DNA from: Undibacterium hunanense
Lineage (GTDB): Bacteria > Pseudomonadota > Gammaproteobacteria > Burkholderiales > Burkholderiaceae_D
Direction: 5' to 3'
Assembly (NCBI RefSeq): GCF_014284335.1
Contig: NZ_JACOGF010000021.1
Location: 1 to 64,000 of the forward strand
DNA: 64,000 nucleotides
The notes beneath the pieces are model-generated. The model saw only the letters and a list, made by a program, of their open reading frames with translations. It searched no databases and was not told where the DNA came from. Below are positions 18,424 through 28,347 of this stretch, in pieces; the first letter of the stretch is position 1; every line of letters starts with the position of its first letter. The position numbers and the translations under genes were made by a program.

Positions 18424-18919
18424 GAAGCAAGCTTTCTATAAGAAGGACAAAGAATGAAAAAAAATAATATTTAAATAATATGAATAAGTACGACGAAATC
18501 CAGTTCGTCAGCTACCGGCATAAAATCAGGATCAGAGAGAAAAGAACTGCGTCTGTAGTCAGCGCAACAAATGCTGCGCTCTCTAACAGTGTGATTCATT
18601 GAAAGCAGGTTTCTTAACTTGTTTGCAATTTTCTTCTGCATGATGATCCTGCTTTTGCAGCGCTTTCCATGCCTGTGGCTGGGGTTGATATGCATAATCT
18701 ACGAACTATCTGCTAGGCAGGCAGATTTTTATTCGACTGCCATTGTAACAAAGTATTACAAATTTGCCATATGAACAATGATGTACATAATTAAAATCAG
18801 CGCAAAAACACGACAGAGAAAAACCTTTTTGCATCCAGAGCGGCGTCCATTTGCCTTATCCGGTGTTGTCGGTGTGTCGCCCAAAGCCGGCGTCCTCGAC
18901 CCAAGCCCTTGATTTGACG

Positions 18920-18925
18920 TATAAT
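18920..18925 (+). promoter_or_regulatory. Candidate metH promoter -10 box
   Basis: A perfect TATAAT lies 191 bases before the metH ATG. The -35 region is weak (TCGACC at 18896-18901, 18-base spacing), which would suit an activated promoter. Transcription would start near 18932, giving a leader of about 185 bases. Confidence 0.4.
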
Positions 18926-18960
18926 TTGCCTTCTGTTGCGCCGATTTGAGATTCAGATTG

Positions 18961-19035
18961 CGGGCGCGTAATAAGTGCTGCTAAAAGGACGTCGCCCGAT
19001 CCGCCTGCACACACAAGCCGATCGGGTTTTGTTTT
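18961..19035 (+). promoter_or_regulatory. Candidate transcription attenuator in the metH leader
   Basis: Hairpin 1 pairs CGGGCGCGT (18961-18969) with ACG-T-CGCCCG (18989-18998, one bulged T). Hairpin 2 pairs CCCGATC (18995-19001) with GATCGGG (19020-19026) and is followed by TTTTGTTTT (19027-19035), the form of an intrinsic terminator. The two share bases 18995-18998, so only one can form. This is the arrangement of an antiterminator and terminator. It does not match the consensus of the SAH, SAM or cobalamin riboswitches as I know them. Confidence 0.45.
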
Positions 19036-19116
19036 ATCAGGACTGATACAAAACTGCTGCCGCTTATTCCTTGCCGCAACAATTTTGTATAAGCCCTGCT
19101 TTTTTGAGTGAACATC

Positions 19117-22100
19117 ATGACTACGACCCTGCCTGTATCTGCCCTCGAAACCCGTTTGCGCGAGATTTTGCAAAAGCGCATCCTGATACTCGATGGCGCC
19201 ATGGGCACCATGATCCAGCGCTACAAACTGACGGAAGAAGATTATCGCGGCGAGCGTTTCAAGGACTTTACCGGTCCCGAAACCGTGCGTGAACTCTTCG
19301 TCAAGGGCAATAATGAACTGCTGTCGCTGACACAGCCGCATGTCATTTCCGAAATCCATGAACAATACCTGGCAGCCGGTGCCGACCTGATAGAAACCAA
19401 TACCTTTGGTGCCACTACTGTCGCGCAGGATGACTACCACATGGCGCATCTGGCCTATGAGATGAATGTCGCCTCAGCCAAAATCGCACGCGCTGCCTGC
19501 GACAAATATTCGACACCAGACAAACCACGCTATGTGGCAGGTGCCCTGGGCCCTACACCAAAAACAGCATCGATTTCACCAGATGTGAATGACCCGGCAG
19601 CCCGTAATGTCACTTTCGACCAACTGGTGGCAGCCTATCTGGAACAAACCCGTGGCCTGGTTGAAGGTGGTGCCGATGTGCTGTTGGTCGAAACCATTTT
19701 CGATACCCTGAACTGTAAAGCTGCGCTGTTCGCCATCGATCAGTTTTTTGAAGAAACCGGCACCCGCCTGCCCATCATGATTTCTGGCACGGTAACCGAT
19801 GCGTCTGGCCGTATCCTGTCGGGCCAGACGGTACCGGCGTTCTGGAATTCGGTACGTCACGCAAAACCATTGACAGTAGGTTTGAACTGCGCCCTTGGTG
19901 CTGCCCTGATGCGCCCGTATGCAGAAGAATTGTCGAAGATAGCCGACACCTTTGTCTGCATTTACCCGAATGCCGGTTTGCCCAATCCCATGAGCGATAC
20001 CGGCTTTGATGAATTGCCAGCAGATACCTCAGCCTTATTGAAAGAATTTGCCGAAGCCGGTTTCATCAATATCGCCGGTGGCTGCTGCGGTACCACGCCT
20101 GACCATATCAAGGCGATTGCCGACATCCTGCAAACCCGCACACCACGCGATATCCCGACCGTACCGGCAGCGATGCGCCTGTCTGGCCTGGAACCGTTTA
20201 CGATCGATGAAAGCTCATTGTTCGTCAACGTTGGTGAACGTACTAATGTCACTGGCTCGAAAGCATTCGCCCGCCTGATTTTGAATGAGCAATACGATGA
20301 AGCGCTGGCAGTCGCCCGTCAGCAGGTAGAAAACGGCGCGCAAGTCATCGACATCAACATGGATGAAGCGATGCTGGATTCACTGGCAGCGATGACACGC
20401 TTCCTGAACCTGATCGCGTCCGAACCTGACATCGCGCGCGTGCCTATCATGATCGACTCGTCGAAATGGACAGTCATCGAAGCTGGCCTGAAATGCGTGC
20501 AGGGCAAGGCTATCGTCAATTCGATTTCCATGAAAGAGGGCGAAGCAGAATTCCTGCGTCAGGCCACGCTGTGCAAGCGTTATGGCGCAGCCGTCATCGT
20601 CATGGCCTTTGACGAAAAAGGCCAGGCGGATACTTATGCGCGCAAGGTGGAAATTTGCGAACGTGCCTATCGCCTGCTGGTGGATAGCCTGGATTTTGAT
20701 CCGCAAGACATTATCTTTGACCCGAATATTTTCGCGGTCGCCACCGGTATTGAAGAACACAATAATTACGCCGTCGACTTTATTGAAGCGACGGACTGGA
20801 TACACAAGAACCTGCCCGGTGCCAAGATCAGCGGCGGTGTCTCGAACGTGAGTTTCTCTTTCCGTGGCAATGACCCGGCACGTGAAGCAATACACACGGT
20901 ATTCCTTTACCACGCCATCAAGGCAGGTATGACCATGGGCATCGTGAATGCCGGTATGGTCGGTGTCTACAGTGAACTCGATGCTGAATTGCGCGAGCGT
21001 GTCGAAGACGTGGTGCTGAACCGCCGGGAAGACGCAACCGAACGCATGATAGAAATTGCTGCCACGCTCAAAGCCGGTGGCAAGAAGGAAGAAGCGACGC
21101 TGGAATGGCGTAACGAACCGGTAGAAAAACGTCTGTCGCATGCGATGGTACACGGTATCACCAACTGGATCGTCGAAGATACTGAAGAAGCCCGCGCTGC
21201 CATCATGGATGCTGGTGGTCGCCCTATCCAGGTCATTGAAGGCCCATTGATGGCAGGCATGAATATCGTTGGTGACCTGTTTGGCCAGGGCAAAATGTTC
21301 TTGCCACAGGTAGTGAAATCTGCCCGCGTCATGAAGCAGGCAGTTGCCCACCTTATCCCTTACATCGAAGAAGAAAAGAAACGCAGCGGCGACAACAAGC
21401 CCAAGGGCAAGATCGTCATCGCCACCGTCAAGGGTGATGTGCATGACATAGGCAAGAACATCGTGACCGTAGTATTGCAGTGTAATAATTTCGAAGTGGT
21501 CAACATGGGCGTAATGGTGCCCTGTTCGGAAATTCTGGCCAAGGCCAAGGCAGAAAATGCCGACATCATAGGCTTGTCCGGCCTGATCACACCGTCACTC
21601 GAAGAGATGGCTTACGTCGCCAAAGAGATGCAGCGTGACCCACATTTCCGCATGCTCAAGATCCCGTTGCTGATAGGCGGTGCAACTACCAGCCGTGCCC
21701 ATACTGCGGTGAAGATTGCGCCGAATTATGAAGGCCCAGTTGTGTATGTGGCTGATGCTTCGCGCTCAGTGTCGGTTGCGCAGTCGCTGCTGACGCCGGA
21801 GAGCCGTGACCAGTACATCGCTGACCTGGGCAGTGATTACGAGCGCATCCGCACCCAGCATGCGAATAAAAAAGCCACGCCCATGGTCACACTGGCACAA
21901 GCCCGTGCGAATAAAATGAAAGTGGATTTCACTGGCAGCAATGCGCCGGTCAAACCCAAATTTATAGGCCGCCGCCTGTTCAAGAACATTGATCTGGCGA
22001 CGATTGCCAATTACATAGACTGGGGCCCGTTCTTCCAGACCTGGGATCTGGCTGGTCCTTTCCCGGCGATACTGACTGATGAAGTGGTCGGCGAAGCTGC

Positions 22101-22866
22101 GACCAAAGTATTTGCCGAAGGCCAGGCCATGCTGAAGAAAATCATCGAAGGCCGTTGGCTGACGGCGAATGGCGTGGTATCCCTGCTGCCTGCCAATACC
22201 GTCAACGACGATGATATAGAAATCTATACCGACGACACCCGTAGCCAGGTGGCCCTGACTTATTACGGCACACGTCAGCAAACCGAGAAACCCATCATTG
22301 ATGGCGTGCAAAGACCCAACCAGTGCCTGTCAGATTTCATCGCGCCAAAAGACAGCGGCATCAAGGACTATATAGGCATGTTTGCTGTGACCGCTGGCCT
22401 GGGTATAGAAAAGTATGAAAAGCGCTTTGAAGATGCGCATGATGACTACAGCAGCATCATGCTGAAGTCACTGGCAGACCGTCTGGCTGAAGCCTTTGCC
22501 GAATACCTGCATGAACGCGTACGTAAAGACCTGTGGGGTTATGTCGCCGACGAAGCCCTCTCCAATGAAGACCTGATCAAGGAAAACTACAAGGGCATAC
22601 GCCCCGCACCTGGTTACCCGGCCTGCCCAGAACATACGGTCAAGACCGAGATGTTCCAGCAGATGCAATGTGAAGAAATCGAGATGTACATCACTGAATC
22701 ATGGGCCATGATACCCGGCGCGGCAGTATCGGGCTTTTACTTTGCCCATCCTGAATCGAAATATTTCAGTGTAGGTAAAATCGCAGATGACCAGGTCACC
22801 GATATGGCTGAACGACGCGATGTACCCAAGGAAGAAGTGGAACGCTGGCTGGCGCCGAATCTGTAA
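19117..22866 (+). CDS. metH: Cobalamin-dependent methionine synthase
   Basis: MetH transfers a methyl group from 5-methyltetrahydrofolate through cobalamin to homocysteine. The 1249-residue protein contains all four modules: homocysteine-binding (zinc ligands in GLNCALG and [10 protein letters not shown]), pterin-binding ([13 protein letters not shown] onward), cobalamin-binding with the cap and the base-off signature [11 protein letters not shown] (His near 775), and the C-terminal reactivation domain ([18 protein letters not shown]). Many betaproteobacteria split this gene in two; here it is a single frame. The ATG is used; a GTG three codons upstream is in frame. A structured leader precedes it. 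Confidence 0.97.
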   Translation: MTTTLPVSALETRLREILQKRILILDGAMGTMIQRYKLTEEDYRGERFKDFTGPETVRELFVKGNNELLSLTQPHVISEIHEQYLAAGADLIETNTFGATTVAQDDYHMAHLAYEMNVASAKIARAACDKYSTPDKPRYVAGALGPTPKTASISPDVNDPAARNVTFDQLVAAYLEQTRGLVEGGADVLLVETIFDTLNCKAALFAIDQFFEETGTRLPIMISGTVTDASGRILSGQTVPAFWNSVRHAKPLTVGLNCALGAALMRPYAEELSKIADTFVCIYPNAGLPNPMSDTGFDELPADTSALLKEFAEAGFINIAGGCCGTTPDHIKAIADILQTRTPRDIPTVPAAMRLSGLEPFTIDESSLFVNVGERTNVTGSKAFARLILNEQYDEALAVARQQVENGAQVIDINMDEAMLDSLAAMTRFLNLIASEPDIARVPIMIDSSKWTVIEAGLKCVQGKAIVNSISMKEGEAEFLRQATLCKRYGAAVIVMAFDEKGQADTYARKVEICERAYRLLVDSLDFDPQDIIFDPNIFAVATGIEEHNNYAVDFIEATDWIHKNLPGAKISGGVSNVSFSFRGNDPAREAIHTVFLYHAIKAGMTMGIVNAGMVGVYSELDAELRERVEDVVLNRREDATERMIEIAATLKAGGKKEEATLEWRNEPVEKRLSHAMVHGITNWIVEDTEEARAAIMDAGGRPIQVIEGPLMAGMNIVGDLFGQGKMFLPQVVKSARVMKQAVAHLIPYIEEEKKRSGDNKPKGKIVIATVKGDVHDIGKNIVTVVLQCNNFEVVNMGVMVPCSEILAKAKAENADIIGLSGLITPSLEEMAYVAKEMQRDPHFRMLKIPLLIGGATTSRAHTAVKIAPNYEGPVVYVADASRSVSVAQSLLTPESRDQYIADLGSDYERIRTQHANKKATPMVTLAQARANKMKVDFTGSNAPVKPKFIGRRLFKNIDLATIANYIDWGPFFQTWDLAGPFPAILTDEVVGEAATKVFAEGQAMLKKIIEGRWLTANGVVSLLPANTVNDDDIEIYTDDTRSQVALTYYGTRQQTEKPIIDGVQRPNQCLSDFIAPKDSGIKDYIGMFAVTAGLGIEKYEKRFEDAHDDYSSIMLKSLADRLAEAFAEYLHERVRKDLWGYVADEALSNEDLIKENYKGIRPAPGYPACPEHTVKTEMFQQMQCEEIEMYITESWAMIPGAAVSGFYFAHPESKYFSVGKIADDQVTDMAERRDVPKEEVERWLAPNL

Positions 22867-22883
22867 TTTGTAATGCGTTTCCA

Positions 22884-22933
22884 CCAGGGCTGTTTTCAAA
22901 TTCGCTTACCGCTTTATTTGTGAACAGCCCTGG
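22884..22933. terminator. Inverted repeat between convergent metH and TPR genes
   Basis: CCAGGGCTGTT (22884-22894) and AACAGCCCTGG (22923-22933) pair perfectly over 11 bp with a 28-base loop. No T-tract follows on either strand, so it is at best a factor-assisted or folding-only terminator. It is the only such structure between the two convergent genes. Confidence 0.45.
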
Positions 22934-22960
22934 CAGCGTGAAAGCTTAAGGGCTTGAAAT

Positions 22961-24598
22961 TCAGGCAGGCAAAGTTTGCCTGAAAGACTCAAGCGCCTGT
23001 TTTACATCGTCAGCCACACTATCCCAATCCCTTACTTTGGGTTGACGGAACAAGCGTACAGATTGGTACCACGGGCTATCGGTTCTATCTAATAGCCAGC
23101 GCCAATCAGGATTGTATTCAATCAAAACCCAGGTCGGCTTGCCCATGGCACCGCCAAGATGCGCGATGGAAGTGTCTATGGAAATCACCAGATCTACCAA
23201 ATCCACTAGAGCCGCCGTATCCGAAAAGTCGTGCATCTCCGGTCCATAATGTCTGACATGGGGGTAATGACGGAGTATCTCCCGGTCGTACTCTGATAGA
23301 TCTTTCTGCAAAATAATAAAGTCAGCATCAACTGAAAACAGTCTGGCTGCCAGCTTCATATCCAGTGACCTGCTCTTGTTTCTTTTATGTTCGGGATTAC
23401 CGGTCAAGGCAATGCCTACTAATGGCTTATTTCTTTTCGGTCTCAGTTTTTTGCGCCACACGCCAACACGTTCAGGTTCGCTTGAAATATAAGAACTATT
23501 TTTAGGAATAGTATCAACCGTGGTACCAAGCAATAAAGGCAGGCTCATTAAAGGTGAATAATAGTCGAAAGCAATTTCATCACCAAAGTCCCGTACCTCG
23601 TCTATACCATCTATCGTTACCAACAGGCGCTTGAGTAAAGGTGAGGCAACGACAATTACCTTACATTTTTTTGATTTAAGCAACTTTACAAAGCGAATAA
23701 ATTGTATGGTATCGCCATGCCCTTCTTCCGTAATCAGCAGGATATCTTTTCCTGATAAATCCTGCTGACCTGTCCAGCGCGCCTCCTTGGGTAGTGTCGA
23801 CATAAAATCCAGCATGAAGCTCTTTAAACGCAGCTCATAGCTTTTGAATCCCTGAAGGTAATCACCCAATAAGAGTTGGGAAATTCCCACACTGAGTTTC
23901 ACTTCAGCCGCGTCAGGAAATTCCGTCAATGCCAATTGATAGGTTTTGATCGCGTCTTCGACTTTATTCTGCTGTGCCTGCGCATTGGCCAAATCGGTGT
24001 ATAGCATCAACGATTTCTTGTCCACGAAAAGCGCCTGTGAATAGCTTTTCTCTGCCGACAAATAGTCCAATGCCAGTGAGTACAAATTCCCTTTGTAGTA
24101 ATGCAGGTCACAAAAATCAGGAAATAGTTCCAGGCCACGGTCAACGATCACATTCGCTTCTTGCGCCTGACCTAGCATGATGTAAGCCATACCGAGATCC
24201 CGGTAGGCAAAGGGTTGATTATTATCGAGTTCAATAGCCCTTTGATAGCTGGCGACACTCGATGCTATTTTACCCTGGTCATACAAGATACTGCCCATCA
24301 AATAATGCGCATTGGCAAGCGAAGGATCAAGCTCCAATGCCTTGACTATGTGATGTTGCGCCCGTAAGGGATTTTTTTCTTCCAGATACAAAAAACCCAG
24401 CATGCTGTGGGCTTTGGCTAAGGTCGGATCGAGTCTTACGGCTTGTTCATATAAATCCTTGGCCTGTAAAATGCGCCCGTCACTGAACAACAGGCCAGCC
24501 TTTTCTTGTAACTCGGCAGCTGTCGGACCACTTGCCTTCGGTACCGTGTCTACAGGTTCTTTGGCAGCGGAAAATATATTTTTAATTAGCTTGAACAT
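22961..24598 (-). CDS. TPR protein with glycosyltransferase-like C-terminal domain
   Basis: A 545-residue protein with about seven tetratricopeptide repeats (residues about 28-265, for example AKAHSMLGFLYLEEKNPLRA and ANAHYLMGSILYDQGKIASS), followed by a GT-B type region related to the GT9/GT41 enzymes. The latter has LLITEEGHGDTIQFIRF, a strand-rich middle part, and the donor-side motif ISIDTSIAHLGGAMGKPTWVLI followed by DWRWLLDRTDSPWY. Proteins of this design glycosylate surface structures or proteins; substrate is unknown. It follows a small hypothetical gene by nine bases on the same strand, so the two form an operon. Confidence 0.82.
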   Translation of the reverse strand: MFKLIKNIFSAAKEPVDTVPKASGPTAAELQEKAGLLFSDGRILQAKDLYEQAVRLDPTLAKAHSMLGFLYLEEKNPLRAQHHIVKALELDPSLANAHYLMGSILYDQGKIASSVASYQRAIELDNNQPFAYRDLGMAYIMLGQAQEANVIVDRGLELFPDFCDLHYYKGNLYSLALDYLSAEKSYSQALFVDKKSLMLYTDLANAQAQQNKVEDAIKTYQLALTEFPDAAEVKLSVGISQLLLGDYLQGFKSYELRLKSFMLDFMSTLPKEARWTGQQDLSGKDILLITEEGHGDTIQFIRFVKLLKSKKCKVIVVASPLLKRLLVTIDGIDEVRDFGDEIAFDYYSPLMSLPLLLGTTVDTIPKNSSYISSEPERVGVWRKKLRPKRNKPLVGIALTGNPEHKRNKSRSLDMKLAARLFSVDADFIILQKDLSEYDREILRHYPHVRHYGPEMHDFSDTAALVDLVDLVISIDTSIAHLGGAMGKPTWVLIEYNPDWRWLLDRTDSPWYQSVRLFRQPKVRDWDSVADDVKQALESFRQTLPA

Positions 24599-24607
24599 GC
24601 CGTCGCT

Positions 24608-24907
24608 CTATTTCCCGATTTCTTTCATCACGATGTTGGTCAGTTCTTCCACCACTTCCTTGTCGAAACCCTGCTCCAGCAAATGCCATTTGAAAACATT
24701 GCCGAATTGCGCTTTTTTATAAATGTTCAGGCGGTGCTCAAGCTTGAAGTTGTGTATTTTCTGTTCCAGCTGCTGCAAGATCTTGATACGCTTTTTGAAC
24801 GTTTTGTCTTTTTTTGCAGCAAGCTCTGTTGGCATTTGAGCAACCACAAATTCAGCCAGTTGCAGGCCAAAATCTTTTGCCTCTTTAGCACTAAACCAAC
24901 TAATCAT
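24608..24907 (-). CDS. Small conserved-type protein of unknown function
   Basis: This 99-residue protein is strongly helical and charged, with a Lys-rich centre (KKDKTFKKRIKILQQLEQK) and an acidic end (EEVVEELTNIV pattern). I do not recognise a family. It is judged real because a clear ribosome binding site (GGGAAAG, about 3-6 bases before the ATG) precedes it, its composition is normal, and its stop is nine bases from the start of the TPR-glycosyltransferase gene. A role alongside that enzyme is an inference from the pairing only. Confidence 0.7.
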   Translation of the reverse strand: MISWFSAKEAKDFGLQLAEFVVAQMPTELAAKKDKTFKKRIKILQQLEQKIHNFKLEHRLNIYKKAQFGNVFKWHLLEQGFDKEVVEELTNIVMKEIGK

Positions 24908-25084
24908 GACTTTCCCTTTTGTGGAATCAATATTGATTCATTGCAGCGATATATCACAGGTAAAACCATGTTCTTCCCTGTACTCACTATCATTATACTA
25001 ATTTATCAAAACCCCCAAGCGGATAATTCTGCCGGGTAACAGGCGCGGGAATTTGCATTCGTTTGCGGAGCAAACGATTTGCGT

Positions 25085-25120
25085 AAAAAAAATGCCGCTC
25101 AGTGATTCACTGAACGGCAT
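25085..25120 (-). terminator. Rho-independent terminator after the TonB receptor
   Basis: On the minus strand a stem of ATGCCG-TCAGTG with CACTGA-CGGCAT (25092-25120, one unpaired base on each side, 3-base loop) is followed by eight T residues (plus-strand A-run 25085-25092). It lies about 70 bases after the receptor stop codon. Confidence 0.9.
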
Positions 25121-25145
25121 CAGAGTGGGACTTGCGTCCCTGCTG

Positions 25146-25178
25146 CTTGTAAGTTACTTGTTAGTTGCTTGTTAGTTG
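25146..25178. repeat. Three 11-bp tandem units
   Basis: CTTGTAAGTTA (25146-25156) is followed by two identical CTTGTTAGTTG units (25157-25167 and 25168-25178). They lie between the TonB receptor stop codon and its terminator, in the 3' untranslated part. Confidence 0.75.
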
Positions 25179-25190
25179 CTATTACATGGA

Positions 25191-28073
25191 TTACTTGAAC
25201 ACGTAACCGACATTCAGACGGAATGCACGGCCATAGGCATTGTGCAGGCTGTCGTTATAGCCGCTGGTGGTGTAGCTGGAGCTAGGATCGTAAGGCGCTT
25301 TGGAATCCATGGCGTTCAATACACGTACACCGATGGTCACGTCTTTGAAGCCTTTGTAGGTGTATCCCAGATCTACCGTAGTCCAGCTGGCTACTGCGCA
25401 TTCAGGTACATACGTCAGGTACTTGGCAACGCCGCCCAGGGAAGTGGCTGTCGCTGGCTGGCCGCTGCCGTAGTGGCAGTAAGCAACCGGATACGTTTCA
25501 GATGCATTGGTGTAACGCATCAGGGAAACGCCACCAGTGAAGTTGATTGCACCATTGACTGTGTGCGCTGCCTTGGTCCAGGAAGAGGACAGGCTTGCAC
25601 GCAGACGCGGGATGTCGCCAACACTGGTAGAGAAGTTGGAAATACCACCGCGTGTACCGACCAGATTGGTTTCAGGATCGCCCGGTTTTTCTGCACGACG
25701 GAATTCTATCGTGTAAGAAGTACGGAAACGGGTATCCAGCTTGCCGTTACTGCCCAGGTTGTTACGCATTGCCATTTCCACGTCAACGCCACTCACCACG
25801 GTGCTGCCCTGGTTGATGTAGTTACGCAACAGGGAAATCAAAGGGCCGGAATTCGGGATCACATTGCCGTTTTTGTCTTTGACAAAATTGACGGGATTGG
25901 TATCACGAATCACTGTGCCTGGATACGCATCCTGGTTGTTCAGGATCAGTGTGGACGACAGGGCTGCTACTTCATCTTCCTTGCGGATGTTGTAGTAGTC
26001 AACCAGGATGTCGAAATCACGTGTTGGTGACAAGATCATGCCCAGCGAGAAGCTTCTGGAAGTTTCTGGCTTCAGGTTAGGATTTTGACGGATCAGCGTC
26101 GAAATGCTTCTTGAGCAATCGGTATTGTCGGCACCTGTCAATGGTGTTTTGCCGTCCGGGCAGCGGATAGGATCAACCAGACTGTTCAGGAAAGTCTGTG
26201 TACCACCAGCAGTAACCTGTACCAGCGCAGGTGCACGGAAACCTTGTGCATAAGTCGAACGGAAAGCCAGGGAATCATTCACAGTCCATTTTGCGCCCAC
26301 TTTTGGCACAAAATTGGTTTTGAAACTAGGGTATTTGTCGACACGGCCAGCAAAATCCATTTCAAAGTTTTTCAGGAACGGTGTACGTACTTCGAAGAAA
26401 GCAGAAGTCACATTACGTTGGCCCTGAATGAACTGGTTGGCCAGACCCAGGACCTGACCGGAGCTGGTCAGATTATCTGGTGTCAAAGTCATTTTTTCCT
26501 GACGGAATTCAAGACCGGATGCAAAACCAATTGCGCCACCTGGCAGGCTACCGAATTCTGTACTTGCCTTGAAATCGGCTTGTGCAATTTCAGCAATACC
26601 GACACTCTTCAGTGCACGGCTCAGGTTAGGCTGTTTGGCGACATCGGCCAGAGACATGTTCTGGTCTATCAGCTTTTGCACTTCTGGCAGCAACAGGAAA
26701 CCATTGGAAATATCTGTACGCTCGGAACGGTTCCACAACACGCCAGTTTCCCAGTCCCAGTTCTTGTAGCTACCTTTCAGGCCGGATGCGAAACGCAGGG
26801 CTTCGTTCGTGGTGTTGGTACCACCTGCGACGTTTTCAAAACGGTATACAACTGCAGCACGGCTGGTCGGGAAAGGATTGTCAGGATGGCCTACCGGCAA
26901 GATTGCCTGGAACGGTGTACCTGCGCCCGACAATGCAAATGCTGTGGATGGCGTACGGCCATCGATGGAGCGTGAAGAACCTGTGTAATCGCGGTCTGTC
27001 TTGCTGTAAGCCACTTCGGCAAACGCGGACAAGGTGTCATTGATCTGATAAATGCCACGTGACATCGCGCTGATGTCCTGGCCTGCACCCTGTACTTCAG
27101 CGAAGTCATCGGTGTTGTAGTTACAGAATTGGCGGTTGTACAAAACGCTGGTAGCGCCGATATTGTATTGCGAACCGCCAGTGATCAGACGTGAAGGATC
27201 GCAATTGGTGCGGTTGACCACGTTCGCGTCGTTTGACGAGAAGAAAGTCTTGCTGCCCGGAGTACGTTCGCGATAGAAGAAAGGCTGGTTACTGATGCTG
27301 CTGGCATACGGCGACAAACGGCTGTTGAGTGTGCTGTACAAGTCTTTTTCTACGTCGTTGGCATCCTTGATGGCAACCCGGTCACGCTTGGATACTTCAG
27401 CGCTGAAAGTGACGTTATAGCCATCCTGGCCATAATTACCAAAACCGGCAGAAACGCTGGCGCTTTTCTTTTTGAACTTGTTGTCATCATTCGCGCCCAC
27501 GGTGGCGTTCATCTGTACGCCCTGGTAATCGCTCTTGGTGATAAAGTTGATAACACCGGCAATCGCGTCGGAACCGTACACGGCAGAAGCACCGTCTTTG
27601 AAAATCTCTACGCGTTCCAGCATCGACAGAGGAATACTGTTGATGTCATACAGTGTCGACTGACCCTGGTTAGGGTTAGCGTAGGCGGATGGCGTCATGC
27701 GACGGCCGTTCAGCAGAATCAGGGTGGAGCTGGAACCCAGACCACGCAGGGATGCTGTTGCCACACCGCGAGAAAAACCGCCATCAACCGCGTCAAATGC
27801 ACCGCCACTACCCAGGGCTGGTATAGTGCGCAGCAATTCGGCAACAGTGGTTGCACCACTTTGGCTGATGTCTTTTGCTGTCAGCGTCTGGATAGGAGAT
27901 GTACCTTCCTTGTCGATACGCTTGATGTGTGAACCTGTGACTTCAATTTTTTGAATTTTTTCAGCTGGTTCAGACTTCACGTCCTGCGCCTGGGCACTTG
28001 CCAGTACGCCGCTGGACAACATTGCCAACGCCAGTTTTACGGCGTAAGCACATTTCTTCTCTTGATAAAACAT
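25191..28073 (-). CDS. TonB-dependent outer-membrane receptor
   Basis: A 960-residue TonB-dependent receptor. A signal peptide (AVKLALAMLSSGVLASAQAQ, cleaved after AQA) is followed by a TonB-box-like stretch and the plug domain (IEVTGSHIKR, TVAELLRTIPALG, LRGLGSSSTLILLNGRRM, ERVEIFKDGASAVYGSDAIAGVINFIT), then a long beta-barrel ending in the aromatic C-terminus GYVFK needed for barrel assembly. The plug type GSHIKR...ASAVYGSDA is the Caulobacter-like branch that imports diverse organic substrates, so iron is not implied. The ribosome binding site is AAGGAGAG. A LysR regulator is divergent, with a 274-base gap, and probably controls it. Confidence 0.93.
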   Translation of the reverse strand: MFYQEKKCAYAVKLALAMLSSGVLASAQAQDVKSEPAEKIQKIEVTGSHIKRIDKEGTSPIQTLTAKDISQSGATTVAELLRTIPALGSGGAFDAVDGGFSRGVATASLRGLGSSSTLILLNGRRMTPSAYANPNQGQSTLYDINSIPLSMLERVEIFKDGASAVYGSDAIAGVINFITKSDYQGVQMNATVGANDDNKFKKKSASVSAGFGNYGQDGYNVTFSAEVSKRDRVAIKDANDVEKDLYSTLNSRLSPYASSISNQPFFYRERTPGSKTFFSSNDANVVNRTNCDPSRLITGGSQYNIGATSVLYNRQFCNYNTDDFAEVQGAGQDISAMSRGIYQINDTLSAFAEVAYSKTDRDYTGSSRSIDGRTPSTAFALSGAGTPFQAILPVGHPDNPFPTSRAAVVYRFENVAGGTNTTNEALRFASGLKGSYKNWDWETGVLWNRSERTDISNGFLLLPEVQKLIDQNMSLADVAKQPNLSRALKSVGIAEIAQADFKASTEFGSLPGGAIGFASGLEFRQEKMTLTPDNLTSSGQVLGLANQFIQGQRNVTSAFFEVRTPFLKNFEMDFAGRVDKYPSFKTNFVPKVGAKWTVNDSLAFRSTYAQGFRAPALVQVTAGGTQTFLNSLVDPIRCPDGKTPLTGADNTDCSRSISTLIRQNPNLKPETSRSFSLGMILSPTRDFDILVDYYNIRKEDEVAALSSTLILNNQDAYPGTVIRDTNPVNFVKDKNGNVIPNSGPLISLLRNYINQGSTVVSGVDVEMAMRNNLGSNGKLDTRFRTSYTIEFRRAEKPGDPETNLVGTRGGISNFSTSVGDIPRLRASLSSSWTKAAHTVNGAINFTGGVSLMRYTNASETYPVAYCHYGSGQPATATSLGGVAKYLTYVPECAVASWTTVDLGYTYKGFKDVTIGVRVLNAMDSKAPYDPSSSYTTSGYNDSLHNAYGRAFRLNVGYVFK

Positions 28074-28347
28074 TCAGTCTCTCCTTGGTAAATCGTGGAT
28101 AGGTTCAAACTGCAAAAAAGACAAATCCGGCAAGTTCTTATGAACTGAGATGCCGGATCGTGGTCGAACCAAAGCGCTGCTTGACAGAAATGCGCAAAGA
28201 CGCCTGCAAATTTGCTAACAAAGTTTGATATTTGTCAGCGTGATGACTACAAGCGGGTTGTTACACTTTGTTTCATGCGTGTATGATCCCATTACCATTT
28301 CATTACCGTCCAATGAGAATTTGGCGGAAAAATATACCTATATCGTT

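Larger units (their letters stand above)
18424..19116. other. Divergent intergenic region before metH
   Basis: The first 450 bases hold no gene I can support; a 74-codon minus-strand frame at 18471-18695 is of low-quality composition. A weak hairpin with a T-tract (18708-18730) is present. The last 200 bases hold a promoter-like -10 box and the structured metH leader described in their own entries. Confidence 0.5.

Noticed and set aside
18471-18695. 74-codon minus-strand frame upstream of the DUF4214 gene
   Set aside because: Low-quality composition and no ribosome binding site or family; not supported.
18708-18731. 6-bp hairpin with T-tract, possible end of a small RNA
   Set aside because: The stem is short and no promoter or RNA gene could be placed before it.
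18932-19116. Known SAH, SAM or cobalamin riboswitch before metH
   Set aside because: The conserved cores I know, such as the SAH GGAGCGCUGC element or the B12 box, were not seen.
20380-21444. 354-codon open frame on the minus strand
   Set aside because: It lies antisense inside metH, whose protein is fully conserved; the frame has no recognisable family.
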